A program made the position numbers and the translations under genes. A stretch of DNA of 64,000 bases from Shimia sp965227725 (GTDB lineage: Bacteria; Pseudomonadota; Alphaproteobacteria; Rhodobacterales; Rhodobacteraceae). The notes below the pieces were generated by a model. The model ran no database searches. It was not told where the DNA came from and was given only the letters and a program-made list of their open reading frames with translations. The first letter of the stretch is position 1, and each line of letters opens with the position of its first letter. The stretch is taken from the NCBI RefSeq assembly GCF_965227725.1, contig NZ_CBDDGH010000005.1, forward strand, positions 992,001 through 1,056,000. Reading direction: 5' to 3'. Below are positions 34,997 to 44,064 of this stretch, one piece after another.

Positions 34997-37308
34997 CCGC
35001 GGATACCCCCAAAGGCAAGGCGCCAACGGTGCTCTCCATCGCCTCCATCAAACCGACGCAGCCCGCCAATCAGGCCGGTCAGGCCAACCAGACCCGCCCG
35101 CCCAAAGTCAGCACGATTTCTGCGGCCCAATCGGCCCCAGACGCTGAGGCAGAGGTGGCAAAACCCGGCGACGCGATCCATGATCTGGTGGAGGCCACCG
35201 CCAACCGCATCCAGCACCGCGCCACGCTGATCTCAACGCTGGCCGCGCTCAACGGCTCTGAGGTGCCCGTCACCGATGTGGCCGAGCACATGTGGACCTC
35301 CGCCCCCGGCGATGTCTCTGTGAAAGCGCTCGCCAATGCGCTGGCACAAGCCGGTGTCGAGCCCAAAGTCCAAAGCAAGCTTGCGCCCGGCCCCGCCGCC
35401 TGGCCCGCCATCGCCATGATGACCAACGGTCAGGCCGTGCTGGTTCTCTCCCAAGAAGACGAGACGCTCACCGTCTATGACGACAGCCAGCCCGACAACC
35501 GCGCCGAGGTGCCGGTTGCGGAGTTTACGCCGTTCTTCTCCGGCACCGCTCTACGCGCCAAAGTCTCCCTGCGCCAACTGGCGGAGCGGCACATCCCGCA
35601 GATCGCAGACGGCATGTCCGGCCATTGGTTCTGGGGCGAGTTCACCAAGTATCGCCGCCATATGGGCGAGATCATGCTGGGCTCTCTGGTGGCCAACCTG
35701 CTCGCCGTCGCGGTCGCCCTGTTCTCCCTGCAGGTCTATGACCGCGTGATTCCGCATCAAAGCCAGGCCACGCTCTGGGTGCTGGCCATTGGCGCGATCT
35801 TTGCGATTTGCCTTGAGGGTCTCCTGAAGCTTGCGCGCGCCAAGATGAGCGACGCCGCCGGCCGCCGCATGGAGCTCTCCATCCAGCACCGTCTGATGAA
35901 ACGCCTGCTTGGCATGCGCTCAGACCGCCGCCCCCTGCCGCCCTCCGGCCTCTTTGCCGCTATGCGCGACTTTGGTGCGGTGCGCGATTTTTTCACCTCC
36001 ACCACGATCTCCGTGCTGGCGGACATGCCCTTCATCGTGATCTTTCTCGCCCTCGTGGCCTCCATCGCGGGCAATCTCGTCTGGGTGCTGATGCTCGGCG
36101 GCGTCCTGATGGTGCTTCCGGCCTATGTCCTGCAAAAGCGCATGATCGCGCTGTCCCGCGAAACCCAAGGCGCCTCCGCCAAGGTCGGCCGCCTGCTGCA
36201 GGAGGTCATCACCGAGCTTGACACCGTGAAGACCCAACGCGGCGAAGACCGTGTGCTGCGTCTTTGGGACGAACTCAACGCGGTGTCCTCTTACTCCTCC
36301 GCCGAACAGCGCCGCCTCAGCTCCGCGCTGACCTACTGGTCTCAGGGCGTGCAGCAAACCACCTATATCGCCACCGTCGTGATCGGCACCTATCTGGTGT
36401 TTGCCGGTGAATTCACCGTCGGCACCATCATCGCCACCGGTATCCTGACCTCGCGCACCCTTGCGCCGCTCACCCAGTTTGCAGGCACGCTAGCGCGCTG
36501 GTCCAACGTGAAAGGCGCCCTGGAAAGCCTTGATGCCATTGCACTTTCTGAGCAGGAGAAAGACGGCGAACGCAAATATCTCCGCCGCAAAAAGCTCTCC
36601 GGCCAGTTTGAATTGCGCGAGCTGTCCTTCGCCTATGACGAAGACGGCGCGCCCACACTTGATGTCCCCGGTGTTGTCATCAAACCCGGCCAGCGTGTCA
36701 CCATTCTGGGCGCCAACGGCTCCGGCAAATCCACGCTTCTGAAGCTCATGGCAGGCCTTTACGGCCCCACCAAAGGCCGCCTGCTGCTCGATGGCACCGA
36801 CATGAGCCAGATCGACCAGCGCGACCTGCGCCGCAACATCGGCTACCTGTCTCAGGACGTGCGCCTATTTGCGGGCAGCCTGCGGGACAACCTCAACCTG
36901 ACCCAGCTTGAGCGTGACGATGACCGACTGATGGAAGCTTTGGATTTCGCTGGCCTCGGCCCCTTCCTGCGCAACCACCCGCAAGGCCTCGACCTGCAAA
37001 TCCGCGACGGCGGCGAGGGCCTCTCCATCGGTCAGCGCCAATCCATCGGCTGGGCCCGCCTCTGGCTGCAAAACCCGCAGATCGTGCTTCTGGATGAGCC
37101 CACCGCCGCGCTCGATCAGACGCTGGAGCGCACGCTTGTCAGCCGCCTGTCCACTTGGCTCAACGGCCGCACCGCCCTGATCGCCACGCACCGCACACCA
37201 ATCCTGTCGCTCTCCACCCGCACGCTGATCCTGCAAAACGGCCGCCTCGTGGTGGATGGCCCCCGCGAGCAGGTGCTCGCCCATCTCGCCGCCGGAGACC
37301 GCACATGA
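34993..37308 (+). CDS. Type I secretion ABC transporter with cysteine-free C39-like domain (LapB type)
   Basis: 771 residues, starting at a TTG that overlaps the TolC stop (TTGA); GGAG lies upstream. Residues about 60-190 are a C39-peptidase-like domain that contains no cysteine at all, so it should recognise but not cleave the substrate. Membrane helices occupy about 225-500. The nucleotide-binding domain has GANGSGKST (573-581), LSIGQ (677-681), Walker B IVLLDEP (697-703) and H733. This layout is that of transporters for large non-leader RTX adhesins. It energises export together with the HlyD and TolC partners. Confidence 0.9.
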   Translation: MTADTPKGKAPTVLSIASIKPTQPANQAGQANQTRPPKVSTISAAQSAPDAEAEVAKPGDAIHDLVEATANRIQHRATLISTLAALNGSEVPVTDVAEHMWTSAPGDVSVKALANALAQAGVEPKVQSKLAPGPAAWPAIAMMTNGQAVLVLSQEDETLTVYDDSQPDNRAEVPVAEFTPFFSGTALRAKVSLRQLAERHIPQIADGMSGHWFWGEFTKYRRHMGEIMLGSLVANLLAVAVALFSLQVYDRVIPHQSQATLWVLAIGAIFAICLEGLLKLARAKMSDAAGRRMELSIQHRLMKRLLGMRSDRRPLPPSGLFAAMRDFGAVRDFFTSTTISVLADMPFIVIFLALVASIAGNLVWVLMLGGVLMVLPAYVLQKRMIALSRETQGASAKVGRLLQEVITELDTVKTQRGEDRVLRLWDELNAVSSYSSAEQRRLSSALTYWSQGVQQTTYIATVVIGTYLVFAGEFTVGTIIATGILTSRTLAPLTQFAGTLARWSNVKGALESLDAIALSEQEKDGERKYLRRKKLSGQFELRELSFAYDEDGAPTLDVPGVVIKPGQRVTILGANGSGKSTLLKLMAGLYGPTKGRLLLDGTDMSQIDQRDLRRNIGYLSQDVRLFAGSLRDNLNLTQLERDDDRLMEALDFAGLGPFLRNHPQGLDLQIRDGGEGLSIGQRQSIGWARLWLQNPQIVLLDEPTAALDQTLERTLVSRLSTWLNGRTALIATHRTPILSLSTRTLILQNGRLVVDGPREQVLAHLAAGDRT

Positions 37309-38498
37309 GCGCCACCGGATATGACAATGACGCAGGCTATGACAGCGGGCTGGACGACCAGCTCCGCGCCTCCCGCCTCACCATCCGCCTGATCGCCATC
37401 GCCATGGGCCTGTTTGTGCTCTGGGCCGCCTTTGCTTGGGTCGATGAAATCGTGCGCGCGGACGGCGAAGTTGTCTCCTCCTCCCGCTCCCAATCGGTGC
37501 AAAACCTCGAAGGCGGCATCCTCGCAGATCTCGCCGTCAAACAGGGCGACCTTGTGGAGGCCGGTCAGGTGCTCGCCACCTTGTCAGACACCCGCTTCCG
37601 CTCCGCCTTTGACGATCTGCAGGACCAGATCGACGCATTGGAGCTGCGCCGCCTGCGTCTTGAGGCCGAAATCGAAGGCAAATTCGAATTTAACGTGCCC
37701 GAAGAGCTGGCCACCCGCGCCCCGCGCATCCTGTCATCCGAGCAGGCGCTTCTGGCCGCCCGCCAGACCGACATCGACAGCCGCCGAGAAGGGGCCTTCA
37801 CCCAGCTTGAACAGGCGCAGGAAGAGCTCTCCAACATGGAGAACCTCTACAAGAAAGAGTTCGTCGCGCTGCTGGAGGTCAACAAGGCCCGCGAGAAAGC
37901 CTCAGAGGCAGAGATCCGCTATATGGACATCCTCACGCAGGCCGAGCTGGTGCTGGCGGAGGAATATTCCGAAACCCTGAAAGAGATCACCTCCCTGCGG
38001 CAGGAAATGCGCCTCGCGCAGGATCAGCTCTCCCGCACCGTGATCACCGCCCCCATGCGCGGCATCGTGAACAATCTCGCCGTCACCACCATCGGCGGCG
38101 TTGTCCGCCCGGGTGAGGAGATTTTTGAGATCATCCCGCTTGGCGAAGAGCTCTTTGTCGAGGCCCGTGTGCGCCCGGAAAACATCGCCAATGTCGAGCC
38201 GGGTCAAGACGCTTCCATCAAGCTCACCGCCTATGATTACACCATCTACGGCACGCTTAAGGGCAAGGTCGATTTCATTTCTGCGGACACCTTTGAAGAC
38301 GAGCGCGACCCCTCCGCCCCGCCGTTTTACCGCGTGACCGTCAACGTGAACGCCGACGCCCTGACCGAGCGCCAGAAAGCCATAGAAATCCGCCCCGGCA
38401 TGCGCGCCACCGTAGAGCTGCACACCGGCTCCAAAACCATCCTGCGCTACCTGCTGAAACCGCTTTACAAGAGCAAAGAGGCGTTTCGCGAACCTTAG
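37305..38498 (+). CDS. HlyD-family membrane fusion protein of the type I secretion system
   Basis: 397 residues from the ATG at 37305, which overlaps the ABC stop (ATGA); a longer upstream frame lies wholly within the ABC gene. A cytoplasmic N-terminus of about 30 residues, one membrane helix (IRLIAIAMGLFVLWAAFAWV), a lipoyl half (QSVQNLEGGILADLAVKQGD), a long coiled hairpin (about 115-240) and the RtxD/HlyD signature region near the end. It links the ABC transporter to TolC across the periplasm. Confidence 0.92.
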   Translation: MSATGYDNDAGYDSGLDDQLRASRLTIRLIAIAMGLFVLWAAFAWVDEIVRADGEVVSSSRSQSVQNLEGGILADLAVKQGDLVEAGQVLATLSDTRFRSAFDDLQDQIDALELRRLRLEAEIEGKFEFNVPEELATRAPRILSSEQALLAARQTDIDSRREGAFTQLEQAQEELSNMENLYKKEFVALLEVNKAREKASEAEIRYMDILTQAELVLAEEYSETLKEITSLRQEMRLAQDQLSRTVITAPMRGIVNNLAVTTIGGVVRPGEEIFEIIPLGEELFVEARVRPENIANVEPGQDASIKLTAYDYTIYGTLKGKVDFISADTFEDERDPSAPPFYRVTVNVNADALTERQKAIEIRPGMRATVELHTGSKTILRYLLKPLYKSKEAFREP

Positions 38499-38765
38499 CG
38501 GGAGGGGTGGGGTTGGTTTTGTAGGCTAGGAGTGTCTCGAGTGTCGAAGGAAGTGATTTTTGCGGACTAAACTCAGTTTCGCAATAATGACGTCTTGGTC
38601 GAATTTGCGACATGGATAGCGACAATAACGCCGGGTTTCCGTGGTTGAGGACGCTGTTAAGTTTTCGTTCTAACCTGTTCACATACCTAAAGAAGTAAAA
38701 AATGTTTTTAGACGGGAGCGACTAGCCTATCATTTAGGCGTACAGATACAAACTCGAGCAAGTCC

Positions 38766-39815
38766 ATGGAAGAACGAGAATACCAACTTCGCGTACGAGA
38801 GCTCGAGCTCGACGAACGACGTGTCGAAATTGAAAGTTCAAAAGCCGAACACCTCACCGATAGCCCCTCACTTACTTGGAGTAGTCCGCTGGTTGTGGCG
38901 ATCTTTGCTGGTGTCTTTACCTTGTTGGGAAATGCGGTCGTGTCAATTGTGCAATCACAAAATGCTCTTCGACTTGAGACAACCAAAGCTGAACTAAACC
39001 GAGAACTTGAGTTAGTAAGGACAGAGCAAGCGCGCATACTAGAAATGATCAAAACTAACGGCGACGCAGCGCAAGCAGAAAAGAACCTTAAATTCTTGCT
39101 GAAAACTGGCCTGATCAGTGATAAGGATACGGCAGACAGGCTTTCGGTTTATTTTGATCAAACGGAATCTTCTGACTTCCCAACTGTTTCTGTGGGTGGA
39201 AATTCACCACACCTGAGAGGTAATGAAATCCCATTTGGATACACGCAGCCAAGCACTCTTCCAACAGGCATTTCAAGCGAAGATCCTAGCTCGGGAGAAT
39301 TGCTATCAAGTAGTGTGGAGTGCAAAGAGCAGTCATCATCCGTTCCCAAGCAATGGCTATGCATTGCCCTAAAGGAGCAGGGAGTGAATGAATGGCCCGG
39401 GGATAGAACCAACCCAAGGATTCTCGGGTATATAAATTACCTTAAAGAAAAAATCCCGGATAGTCAGGCTTCTTCAACAATCGATACTCTAGGTGACAAT
39501 TCATTTTGGGGGCCGGTATTTGCTGCTTGGGTTTTGTCGCAGTCAGGACACGCTGACCTTGTGCCAAAAAATTATCTTGGATCCAGGAATTGGCTTAACG
39601 TCGGTATCTCAACGACGGAACCCAAGAGAGGTGACATACTAGTCTTTTGGCGAGGCTCCCCGAATTCGTATCAGGGCAATTTGGGATTCTACCTCGAAGG
39701 TGATGAATCGTCATATAAAGTTGTTATGGGAAATAACATTTCCGGTTACGTGGGCGTTTTCCGCATGCCCAAAGCGCGATTGCTTGACGCGAGAACATAC
39801 CCTGGCGCGAACTAA
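38766..39815 (+). CDS. Membrane-anchored TIGR02594/CHAP-like protein lacking the catalytic Cys and His
   Basis: 349 residues. Charged coiled coil (1-38), one membrane helix at 41-63, a second coiled coil (66-110) and a Ser-rich linker. The C-terminal domain (about 196-342) follows the TIGR02594 amidase-like pattern: WLCIALKEQGVNEWPGDRTN, SFWGPVFAAWVLSQSGH, SRNWLNVG, KRGDILVFWRGSP and GNLGFY. Where active relatives have WC-x-x-F and GHVGFY, this protein has G249 and N305, so the nucleophile and histidine are missing. GC is near 45% against about 60% around it, which suggests acquisition. Ribosome site weak. Confidence 0.65.
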   Translation: MEEREYQLRVRELELDERRVEIESSKAEHLTDSPSLTWSSPLVVAIFAGVFTLLGNAVVSIVQSQNALRLETTKAELNRELELVRTEQARILEMIKTNGDAAQAEKNLKFLLKTGLISDKDTADRLSVYFDQTESSDFPTVSVGGNSPHLRGNEIPFGYTQPSTLPTGISSEDPSSGELLSSSVECKEQSSSVPKQWLCIALKEQGVNEWPGDRTNPRILGYINYLKEKIPDSQASSTIDTLGDNSFWGPVFAAWVLSQSGHADLVPKNYLGSRNWLNVGISTTEPKRGDILVFWRGSPNSYQGNLGFYLEGDESSYKVVMGNNISGYVGVFRMPKARLLDARTYPGAN

Positions 39816-40291
39816 GCGAAGAAATTTTGCTAGGCTCCGCCACCGGTCTTAGATGGCACAGCATTTTCCGGGAATAGACTAGAGCCAGTCGTAGGACTCC
39901 TTGGTGCAGTGCCCACATGGCCGGTAATTGAACCAAGCGCTGAATTCAAAGTCGGTCGTTTTCGTCATAGTAAACTCAACAGCCCAATTTGCCCAAAAAT
40001 ACAACACTACACCACTTGACGAAAATCGGGTTGGTTTTGATAAGACTTTTCCAGCCTGCTATGCCCCGCCATTCGATCATCGGGTAGCATCCGGTGCATC
40101 GTGCTCCTTGCCGACATCGGCGTAACGCTGCGCCCCATCAGCCTGACCAGCGTCGACACGCCCTCAAACCAAACGGCCGCTCTATAAACTAATCGCGCGT
40201 CAATTGATATTCAGTCCCCTAACCAAGCCCTTTCCCCACCTCCCCCCACCAAACTCTTGCCTCAGTTGCCGAGATCGCCAAATCTACAACC
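39816..40291. other. AT-richer non-coding stretch
   Basis: 476 bases between the amidase-like gene and the MFS gene. Short frames exist but none has a ribosome site or gene-like composition. I see no terminator hairpin, attachment site or tRNA remnant. Confidence 0.45.
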
Positions 40292-41584
40292 ATGGCAACC
40301 GAAACCGAGTTCTCCTTCGCGACACTTCCCCCTCCGGCGCGGCGGCACATCCGGGTGTTTCAGATCCACCAGTTTCTCGATCGTTTTGCGATGGGGCTCA
40401 CGGTCGCCGTTGTCGCTTTGGCGCTGACCGACCGCGGCATGGATCTCTTTCAGATTTCGCTGCTCTTCGGGGTCTACTCGCTCACAACCATGGCGATGGA
40501 ACTCCCCTTTGGCGGCTTGGCCGACACCATCGGGCGCAAGCCGGTATTTCTGGCCGCCGTCCTTGCCAGCGTGACCTCCCTCGCTCTCTTTCTCTCCACC
40601 AGCGATTTCTACGTGCTCGCGCTTTCCTTTGCCTTTATCGGCTTCGGGCGCGCCTTGCGGTCCGGCACGCTTGACGCTTGGTTTGTCGAAACCTTCAAGA
40701 CCGCCGCACCCAATGTCGATGTGCAACCCGCGCTGGCCAAGGCGCAATGGGCCAACGCCATGGGCCTGGCCATGGGCGCCGTTCTGGGCGGCCTGTTGCC
40801 GGATCTCTTTGGCGCAACGGCCGCGCGCGTGGGGCTCAGCGCCTTTGATGTCTCTTATCTGATAAGCTTGGCCGTGATGCTGGGTGTGTTCGTCTACACC
40901 CTAACCTTCATCGTCGAAGCGCCACGCCCGCTGAACCCTAAAGCGCTGAAACAGGGCTTCACAACGGTCCCACTGGTGATCAAAGACGCGGGCCTTCTCG
41001 CTCTGAAACACCCCGCGCTGTCGCTCCTTCTAGCCGCTCTGGCGTTTTTCCTCATGGCGACCAACCCGGTCGAAGTGCTCTGGCCTACCCATGCCAAGCC
41101 CATGCTGCAGGAAACCTACGCCAACTCCATCATCGGCATTGTGACCGCCACTTATTTCTTCTCCATCGCCTTTGGCGCATCGCTCTCTCCGCACATCAAC
41201 CGGATCTTCAAGCGACAGCACGCAAAGACACTTGCTGCGGCGTTTACCTGTTTGGCAGGCCTTCAGATCGCATTGGCTCTGCAAGGCGGCATCATCGGCT
41301 TTGTGGCGGTGTTCATCCTTTATTCCGTGATCCTCGGCGTGTCTGAGACCCCCGCCAGCAGCATTCTGCACAGCTGCGTACAGGACACCCAACGCTCCAC
41401 AATGCTGTCCCTGAAATCCCTGATGCAGCAACTCGGCGGGGCTCTGGGCCTGATCCTCGCAGGCGCGGTGGCAGAGGCATATGCCACACCCGTCGCGTGG
41501 ATAGGCGGCGCGGTCTTTCTGCTCATCGCGACTGCATTGGTCGCCGTGTTGGGCAAACGCCTCTCCGCGAGCCAAAACGACTAG
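40292..41584 (+). CDS. Major facilitator superfamily transporter
   Basis: 430 residues with about 12 hydrophobic segments. The MFS motif A between helices 2 and 3 reads GGLADTIGRKP (about residues 74-84), a drug:proton antiporter-like form. The loop between helices 6 and 7 is short. Likely an inner-membrane exporter; no substrate can be assigned. The ATG is preceded by little ribosome-site sequence. It stands before a LysE-family exporter on the same strand, 127 bases away. Confidence 0.88.
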   Translation: MATETEFSFATLPPPARRHIRVFQIHQFLDRFAMGLTVAVVALALTDRGMDLFQISLLFGVYSLTTMAMELPFGGLADTIGRKPVFLAAVLASVTSLALFLSTSDFYVLALSFAFIGFGRALRSGTLDAWFVETFKTAAPNVDVQPALAKAQWANAMGLAMGAVLGGLLPDLFGATAARVGLSAFDVSYLISLAVMLGVFVYTLTFIVEAPRPLNPKALKQGFTTVPLVIKDAGLLALKHPALSLLLAALAFFLMATNPVEVLWPTHAKPMLQETYANSIIGIVTATYFFSIAFGASLSPHINRIFKRQHAKTLAAAFTCLAGLQIALALQGGIIGFVAVFILYSVILGVSETPASSILHSCVQDTQRSTMLSLKSLMQQLGGALGLILAGAVAEAYATPVAWIGGAVFLLIATALVAVLGKRLSASQND

Positions 41585-41711
41585 CTGCCCCAACGGCTCA
41601 CCAACGCCCAAAAACCACTCACAAAACATAAGCCCTCCCCTTCAACCCCGTGAAATGAGTGACAGCGCAACCGCGCGCGCCTACCGTGCCCTCAAACCAC
41701 AGGAGACGCAC

Positions 41712-42317
41712 ATGGACCTCACCCACATCCTCGCCTTCAACATCGCACTGGCCGCGGCCATCGCCAGCCCCGGACCAGCCTTTCTGGTCTCTGTGAAAAC
41801 CACCCTCACTGCAGGCCGCCGCGCTGGCCTTGCTGTAGGCGCAGGACTCGGCCTCGTCGCCGCCCTCTGGACACTCGCCGCGCTGATGGGGCTGGAAATC
41901 GTCTTCACCGCCTTCCCCTGGGCCTATGTCGCCGTGAAAACACTTGGCGCGCTTTATCTGCTCTACATCGCCTATGGCATGTGGAAAGGCGCACGGGAGC
42001 CGCTCGCGCCTTCTGAGGTCAAACCCGCCCGCCATGCCTTCCTGCAAGGGCTGATGATCAATCTGATGAACCCGAAATCCGTACTCTTTGCAGCCGCAGT
42101 CCTCGTGGTGATCTTCCCGCCCAACATGACGCTTTCGCAAAAAGGCGCGATCTTTGCCAACCATCTGATCATCGAGGTGATCTTTTACAGTCTTCTGGCC
42201 TTTGGCATGAGCACCACCACCGCCCGCAATGCCTACCTGCGCGCCAAAACCCACCTCGACCGCGTGGCCGCACTGGTCCTCAGCGCGCTGGGTCTGCGGC
42301 TGCTGTTTGGGCGGTGA
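41712..42317 (+). CDS. LysE/RhtB-family amino-acid exporter
   Basis: 201 residues from MDLTHILAFNIALAAAIASP; the ATG at 41712 has AGGAG upstream. The family start block AAAIASPGPAFLVSVKTTLT, the GLGLVAALWTLAALMGLE helix and LINLMNPKSVLFAAAVLVVI are diagnostic. Six membrane helices expected. It probably exports amino acids or homoserine-lactone-like compounds; the substrate is not inferable. Confidence 0.92.
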   Translation: MDLTHILAFNIALAAAIASPGPAFLVSVKTTLTAGRRAGLAVGAGLGLVAALWTLAALMGLEIVFTAFPWAYVAVKTLGALYLLYIAYGMWKGAREPLAPSEVKPARHAFLQGLMINLMNPKSVLFAAAVLVVIFPPNMTLSQKGAIFANHLIIEVIFYSLLAFGMSTTTARNAYLRAKTHLDRVAALVLSALGLRLLFGR

Positions 42318-42325
42318 ACACACAC

Positions 42326-42351
42326 AAAAAAGGCGGCACAAAGGCCGCCTT
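42326..42351 (-). terminator. Terminator shared by convergent LysE and protease genes
   Basis: AAGGCGGC (42330-42337) pairs with GCCGCCTT (42344-42351). Six T residues follow on the minus strand, so it acts mainly for the protease gene; the plus side has a poor T-run. Confidence 0.78.
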
Positions 42352-42377
42352 CACTCGATCAATTGGGTTGCGAGATC

Positions 42378-43091
42378 TCAGCCACCCGCGATCATCTGGC
42401 GCAGCGCATCCGGGCTCAGCACAGTGCCCACAGAAACATTCTGCCCGCCCATCGCGGCCTTAGCAGAGACCACAGACACCAAAGCGGGCGAGTGGCCGTT
42501 TCGGCTCAGCGCGAGGATCGGCGCACCTGAGGCGCCGGAGTTTACCTCACAGTTCATCACCAGCGTCTTGTCCTGGCGTGCCAGCACGCGGCAAGGGAAT
42601 TCCATGATCGGATCATTGCGGTTGGTGATCGTGTAGCTCACCACCCCCAGCAGGTCTCCGTCCGCGAGGTTCATGCCGTATTTGATTGGCATCACTGAAT
42701 TTTTTGAGATCGGCCGCGTCAGTTTCAGCACCGCCAGATCAAAACCAAGCTGCGCACTGCCCTTGCGGCGGTGCACGTAATTTGGATGCACCGTGGCGCG
42801 TGCAACCTTGCCAATCGCCTTGGCTTGACCACCCTTCAGCCCCGCCTGAAACTCCACCGAAGAATCCGACACGCGCTTGCCGCTGCGTGGATCATACAAA
42901 CAATGGGCAGCCGTCAGCACTGTATCCGGCGCAATCAACGCGCCTGTACACATGGCCTTGCCTGCCACCACCAAGCGCCCCACGGCGCTTTCCCCTGGCA
43001 GGCTCTGACCAAGCCGATTGTTCCCCATTTCCCCCAGCGCCACCGATGGCAGCAGCGCTGCCAGAATGGCGAAAACTTTGATGCTCCGCAT
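42378..43091 (-). CDS. Secreted trypsin-like serine protease (S1 family)
   Basis: 237 residues from MRSIKVFAILAALLPSVALG, a Sec signal; GGAGG lies upstream of the ATG at 43089-43091. The catalytic triad is H63 (LTAAHC), D118 (FDLAVLKL) and S188 (NSGASGAP). Cysteine pairs C48/C64 and C167/C181 are placed as in S1 proteases. The substrate pocket is not the classical trypsin one (GASGAP instead of GDSGGP). No transmembrane or PDZ domain, so a small periplasmic or secreted V8-like protease. Monocistronic. Confidence 0.88.
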   Translation of the reverse strand: MRSIKVFAILAALLPSVALGEMGNNRLGQSLPGESAVGRLVVAGKAMCTGALIAPDTVLTAAHCLYDPRSGKRVSDSSVEFQAGLKGGQAKAIGKVARATVHPNYVHRRKGSAQLGFDLAVLKLTRPISKNSVMPIKYGMNLADGDLLGVVSYTITNRNDPIMEFPCRVLARQDKTLVMNCEVNSGASGAPILALSRNGHSPALVSVVSAKAAMGGQNVSVGTVLSPDALRQMIAGG

Positions 43092-43394
43092 GGAACCTCC
43101 ATTGACCGATGCCCCATCTGAACAACGGATCAGGGCAGCAATCGGGCAGAACCGAAGCCATTTGCAGTTCCGATTAATACAACTTTCATCATTTTTGCTC
43201 AAAAGTTATCTGTATCTGGCCACCCAAAGAGCGCGGTGAGCCCTTTTTCTTATGGAAAAACCCTCCACGGGTCACAGGCTCAGGGGCGCTACGTCGCCGC
43301 CACATTCTGGCCCTGAATCTTACTCAAGCCTTGCAACTAGGTAAAATTCAGCCCATCTCTGCGCCCACGCGCAGACCAATCGAACAGGCCTTTC

Positions 43395-43907
43395 ATGTCC
43401 GCTGACACCACTCTGACCGGATTCGTTCCTTCCGTTGACACGCAACGCGCCTATCGCAATGCGCTCAGCAACTTTGCAACCGGCGTGACCGTGATCACCA
43501 CCAAGACAGCCAATGGCGCGATTGGTATGACCGCCAACTCCTTTGCCTCCGTGTCGCTGGACCCGGCGCTGGTGCTTTGGTCACTGGCCAAAGACTCTCT
43601 GCGTTATGCACAGTTTGCCCCGGCCACCCACTTTGCCATCCACGTGCTGCGCGCAGACCAGAAAGATCTGGCGATTGCCTTTTCCAAACGGGGCGATGCT
43701 TTTGATCTGATTGATCACGAAGTGAATGCCGACGGCGTCATCTGTCTGCACAACTGTCTGGCCCGGTTTGAATGCGCCACCGATGCGGTCCATCCCGCAG
43801 GCGATCACGACATTATGGTGGGCCGCGTCCTGCGCGCCGCGATTGGCGAAGGCACACCTCTGGTCTTTGCACAGCGGGATTTCGGCAGCTTCGCGCCAGA
43901 AGCCTAA
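43395..43907 (+). CDS. Flavin reductase-like, FMN-binding split-barrel protein
   Basis: 170 residues matching the flavin reductase (DIM6/NTAB) family: NALSNFATGVTVITT, GAIGMTANSFASVSLDPALV and FAIHVLRADQKDLAIAFSKR. Such proteins reduce FMN with NAD(P)H for a partner monooxygenase or have unrelated oxidoreductase roles. No oxygenase is adjacent. ATG start with a weak AGG upstream. Followed by two hairpins that may end the transcript. Confidence 0.9.
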   Translation: MSADTTLTGFVPSVDTQRAYRNALSNFATGVTVITTKTANGAIGMTANSFASVSLDPALVLWSLAKDSLRYAQFAPATHFAIHVLRADQKDLAIAFSKRGDAFDLIDHEVNADGVICLHNCLARFECATDAVHPAGDHDIMVGRVLRAAIGEGTPLVFAQRDFGSFAPEA

Positions 43908-43930
43908 CCCATATAAATGCTTAGTTAATT

Positions 43931-43989
43931 TGCAACGAAGCGTTGCAAGAACCGCAAAGCGGGTTTCTCGTTTTGCGGGTCCGCTTTTT
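43931..43989 (+). terminator. Two successive hairpins after the flavin reductase gene
   Basis: First a perfect stem TGCAACG/CGTTGCA (43931-43947), then AAAGCGG (43956-43962) with CCGCTTT (43981-43987) and a T-run; an alternative pairing CCGCAAA/TTTGCGG overlaps the second. The T-run makes the second hairpin a plausible terminator. Confidence 0.6.
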
Positions 43990-44064
43990 ATTGCCAAAAC
44001 ATCGCTGCCCCCCATATGACAGCCACAAGGACGTGCATCGCAACATCTAGGCTCGGAGTATGCC

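Noticed and set aside
39933..39944. Shared 12-base word CCAAGCGCTGAA in the two low-GC islets (also at 58016)
   Set aside because: Similarity does not extend beyond the word, so a dispersed repeat or attachment site is not supported from this window alone.
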